6,067 nucleotides of DNA from an uncultured Acetatifactor sp. (GTDB taxonomy: Bacteria > Bacillota > Clostridia > Lachnospirales > Lachnospiraceae). This document shows positions 4,339-6,067 of this stretch, piece after piece; position 1 is the stretch's first letter, and each line of letters opens with the position of its first letter. The position numbers were made by a program, and so were the translations under genes. The stretch is taken from positions 56,541 to 62,607 of the forward strand of contig CAJULV010000013.1 of assembly GCA_910587555.1 (NCBI GenBank). The letters run 5' to 3'. The notes beneath the pieces are model-generated. The model was not told where the DNA came from. It saw nothing but the letters and a program-made list of their open reading frames with translations, and made no database searches.

Positions 4339-6067
4339 ATGGTTCAACAGGAAATGATTGACAGGCTGCTTGACGATGCGGCCGGGGCATATGATGAAGC
4401 GGAATCCATGGTGGTAAGGGATTACAAAAACTGGGTGGGCGGATACCATACCAGGCGCACGGGCAGGACGCATGTGGTGAGGGATACTGCGGATTACGCG
4501 GCGGGCGTTCTGCTGTTGAAACGGGAAAAGGACTATGACAGGGCAATAAGGGGATTATACCGGCTCTGTGAACTGCAGGATGTGAGAGAGGGCAGCGAAA
4601 CCTTTGGGCTCTGGCCCTATTATTTGGAAGAAGACCTGGAGCATATGCTTGCGCCGGATTATAACTGGTCAGACTTTATCGGCAAGGATTTCATCGGCAT
4701 ATGTATCCTGTGCAGGGACAGGCTGCCGGAGGAGCTGTATTCCAGGCTTCTTGGGGCTGTCCGCAATGCCATGGAGTGCAGTATCCGGCGGAATGTGGGA
4801 GAAGACTACACCAACATGAGCATTATGGGCTGTATGACCATCACTGCGGCGGGGGAGCTTTTGGGGGATGAGCGGCTTATGGACATTGGAAAGCAGCGTC
4901 TGGAGCGGCTGTATGCGTATACCCGGCATAACGGGGCTTTCAGCGAGTACAACAGCTCTGCCTATGTGCTTGTGGCAATCAACGAAATCATGAGGATGCT
5001 GTGTTTTTTCAGAGATGAGAGATGCCGTTTTATTGCCGGGGAACTGAACCGGTATGCATGGGAGATGCTGGCGGTTCATTACAATTCATCCATCGGCCAG
5101 CTGACGCCGCCCCAGGCCAGGGCGTACCGGGATGTGGACAACGGCTCCCTCGCCTGGACAATCTGGCAGGGAACCGGGGGAAAATTCGGGAGGCTTCCCG
5201 GTGAGGAAGCGCTTCTGAAGGGGGCGGTTTCCCTGGAATCCCTGTGTTTTCCGGCAAAATGTCCGGAGGATCTGCTTTCCCTTTTTGAGGAGAGGGAGCG
5301 TTTTCTGGCACATACGTATTATCGCCGGAATTCCCTTCGCAGCAGGGAGGCGGATCTGACCATCATCCGGGAGCCGGACAGTCCGGATTTGACGGCATAT
5401 TCCTGGAAAACACCGGGGCTTTCCATGGGGGCTTTCGGGATGTGCGACTGTTGGGGACAGAGAAGGAATGTGATGGCGGTATGGGACAGGGAGCGGCCGA
5501 AGTATTTCAGGCTCCGCTGCATCATGGGAGACCACGATTTCTGTTCCGGTTTTACCCGGGCCGCCCAGGTGGAAAACAGCATTTTGGGGCATCTGGGCCT
5601 GGTGACGGACAGGGGTAGCTTCCATTATATTCTGGATCGGGATAAAAGCGGGTGCTATGAGACGGAACGTCTGTATTTCTGCTTTGAACTGGGCGGAGAT
5701 ACGGGGGAGCTGCGCATCAGGCAGGAGGGAAGGGATTTCCTGATAGAGGATGAGACGGTGAGAATCCGGCTTCATGTGGAGAAGTGGTTTTTTGACGGGA
5801 AAGCGGCGGAGGTGAAGGTTTCCGGGGACGGAAAGGCTGTGATTCTCGCGGGATATGAAGGCCCGGTGACACGGTTGGATACCAGGAAGCTTGGGGATAC
5901 CTGGGGGATTTTCACGCTGACGGCGGAGACAGGCGAAGCCGCATTCGCGAAAGAAAAAACAGGAACAGGAGGAGCCGCATTCGCGAAAGAAAAAACAAGA
6001 ACAGGCGAAGCTGCATTCGCGAAAGAAAAAACAGGAACAGGAGGAGCCGCATTCGCGAAAGAAAAAA
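4339..6067 (+). CDS. Uncharacterised alpha/alpha-toroid protein, heparinase II/III-like, partial at the right edge
   Basis: Open for 576 codons with no stop in the window. The first ~310 residues look like an alpha-helical toroid with family-like motifs: F89-GLWPYY-95, P106-DYNWSDFIG-115, R152-RNVGEDYTNMSIMG, F201-SEYNSSAY-209 and Q259-ARAYRD-265. A beta-sandwich follows, with W372-GQRR-376, M396-GDHDFCSGF-405 and VENSILGHLG. This layout matches uncharacterised proteins related to heparinase II/III and toroid polysaccharide lyases; the match is from memory. Possible active-site residues by analogy are N159, H197, E203, Y204 and Y209; this is inference. Relatives usually read EYNSPTY where this protein has EYNSSAY. 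There is no signal peptide, so a cytoplasmic enzyme acting on sugars imported by the upstream transporter is likely. Residues from about 531 onward form a Lys/Gly/Thr tandem repeat. A glycoside hydrolase or a non-catalytic relative is also possible. Confidence 0.85.
   Translation, partial: MVQQEMIDRLLDDAAGAYDEAESMVVRDYKNWVGGYHTRRTGRTHVVRDTADYAAGVLLLKREKDYDRAIRGLYRLCELQDVREGSETFGLWPYYLEEDLEHMLAPDYNWSDFIGKDFIGICILCRDRLPEELYSRLLGAVRNAMECSIRRNVGEDYTNMSIMGCMTITAAGELLGDERLMDIGKQRLERLYAYTRHNGAFSEYNSSAYVLVAINEIMRMLCFFRDERCRFIAGELNRYAWEMLAVHYNSSIGQLTPPQARAYRDVDNGSLAWTIWQGTGGKFGRLPGEEALLKGAVSLESLCFPAKCPEDLLSLFEERERFLAHTYYRRNSLRSREADLTIIREPDSPDLTAYSWKTPGLSMGAFGMCDCWGQRRNVMAVWDRERPKYFRLRCIMGDHDFCSGFTRAAQVENSILGHLGLVTDRGSFHYILDRDKSGCYETERLYFCFELGGDTGELRIRQEGRDFLIEDETVRIRLHVEKWFFDGKAAEVKVSGDGKAVILAGYEGPVTRLDTRKLGDTWGIFTLTAETGEAAFAKEKTGTGGAAFAKEKTRTGEAAFAKEKTGTGGAAFAKEK
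5929..6067 (+). repeat. In-frame tandem repeat at the 3' end of the toroid-protein gene
   Basis: From 5941 a 36-bp unit repeats at 5941-5976, 5977-6012 and 6013-6048, with a fourth cut by the edge. It encodes AFAKEKTGTGGA or the variant AFAKEKTRTGEA. The variants alternate, giving a 72-bp higher-order unit: 5929-6000 and 6001-6067 agree at 66 of 67 compared bases. Each unit contains the palindrome TTCGCGAA and an A6 tract. The array continues past the window, so copy number is unknown. Confidence 0.9.

Noticed and set aside
5086..5775. Minus-strand open frame inside the toroid gene
   Set aside because: It is Pro/Arg-rich and antisense to a clearly coding frame with recognisable motifs.
5950..6067. 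A6-C tracts as programmed -1 frameshift sites
   Set aside because: In the reading frame (GAA AAA ACA) the heptamer does not fall in the X XXY YYZ phase required, and no downstream pseudoknot or stem was seen.

Overview
The window most likely comes from a Gram-positive gut-type Firmicute, probably a Lachnospiraceae / Clostridium cluster XIVa relative. This is inferred from strong AGGAGG-type ribosome binding sites, the wording of the transporter proteins, the Ser/Glu/Gln-rich lipoprotein linker and the dense intergenic repeats. No rRNA, tRNA or marker gene is present to confirm it. All four supported genes are on the + strand.

Layout. Positions 1-129 are a repeat element cut by the left edge. 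Positions 130-374 are a leader with four TCACAAA motifs and a perfect TATAAT box. Then comes a three-gene carbohydrate ABC importer operon (CUT1 family, LplB/LplC/LplA-like): permease 1 (375-1313), permease 2 (1344-2228) and a large substrate-binding lipoprotein (2304-3959). A convincing intrinsic terminator follows the lipoprotein by a few bases (3971-3996). Positions 3997-4328 are mosaic repeats: two 75-bp direct repeats, a 45-nt hairpin, an inverted copy of the left-edge element, and a 92-nt extended hairpin. At 4339 a fourth gene begins and stays open to the right edge (at least 576 codons). It resembles the uncharacterised alpha/alpha-toroid plus beta-sandwich proteins related to heparinase II/III-type polysaccharide lyases. 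It has no signal peptide, and its end carries an in-frame tandem repeat.

How the genes may work together (inference). The lipoprotein captures an oligosaccharide outside the cell and the two permeases carry it in, using an ATPase encoded elsewhere because none is present here. The toroid protein would process the imported sugar, possibly uronate-containing, in the cytoplasm. Substrate and chemistry cannot be read from the sequence.

Most unusual points: (i) the transporter operon is bracketed by inverted mosaic repeats, including a 63-bp pair with one mismatch; (ii) one arm of this repeat is rebuilt into a long hairpin just upstream of the fourth gene; (iii) that gene has a near-perfect 72-bp higher-order tandem repeat at its 3' end. 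I see no sign of a defence system, CRISPR array or transposase.
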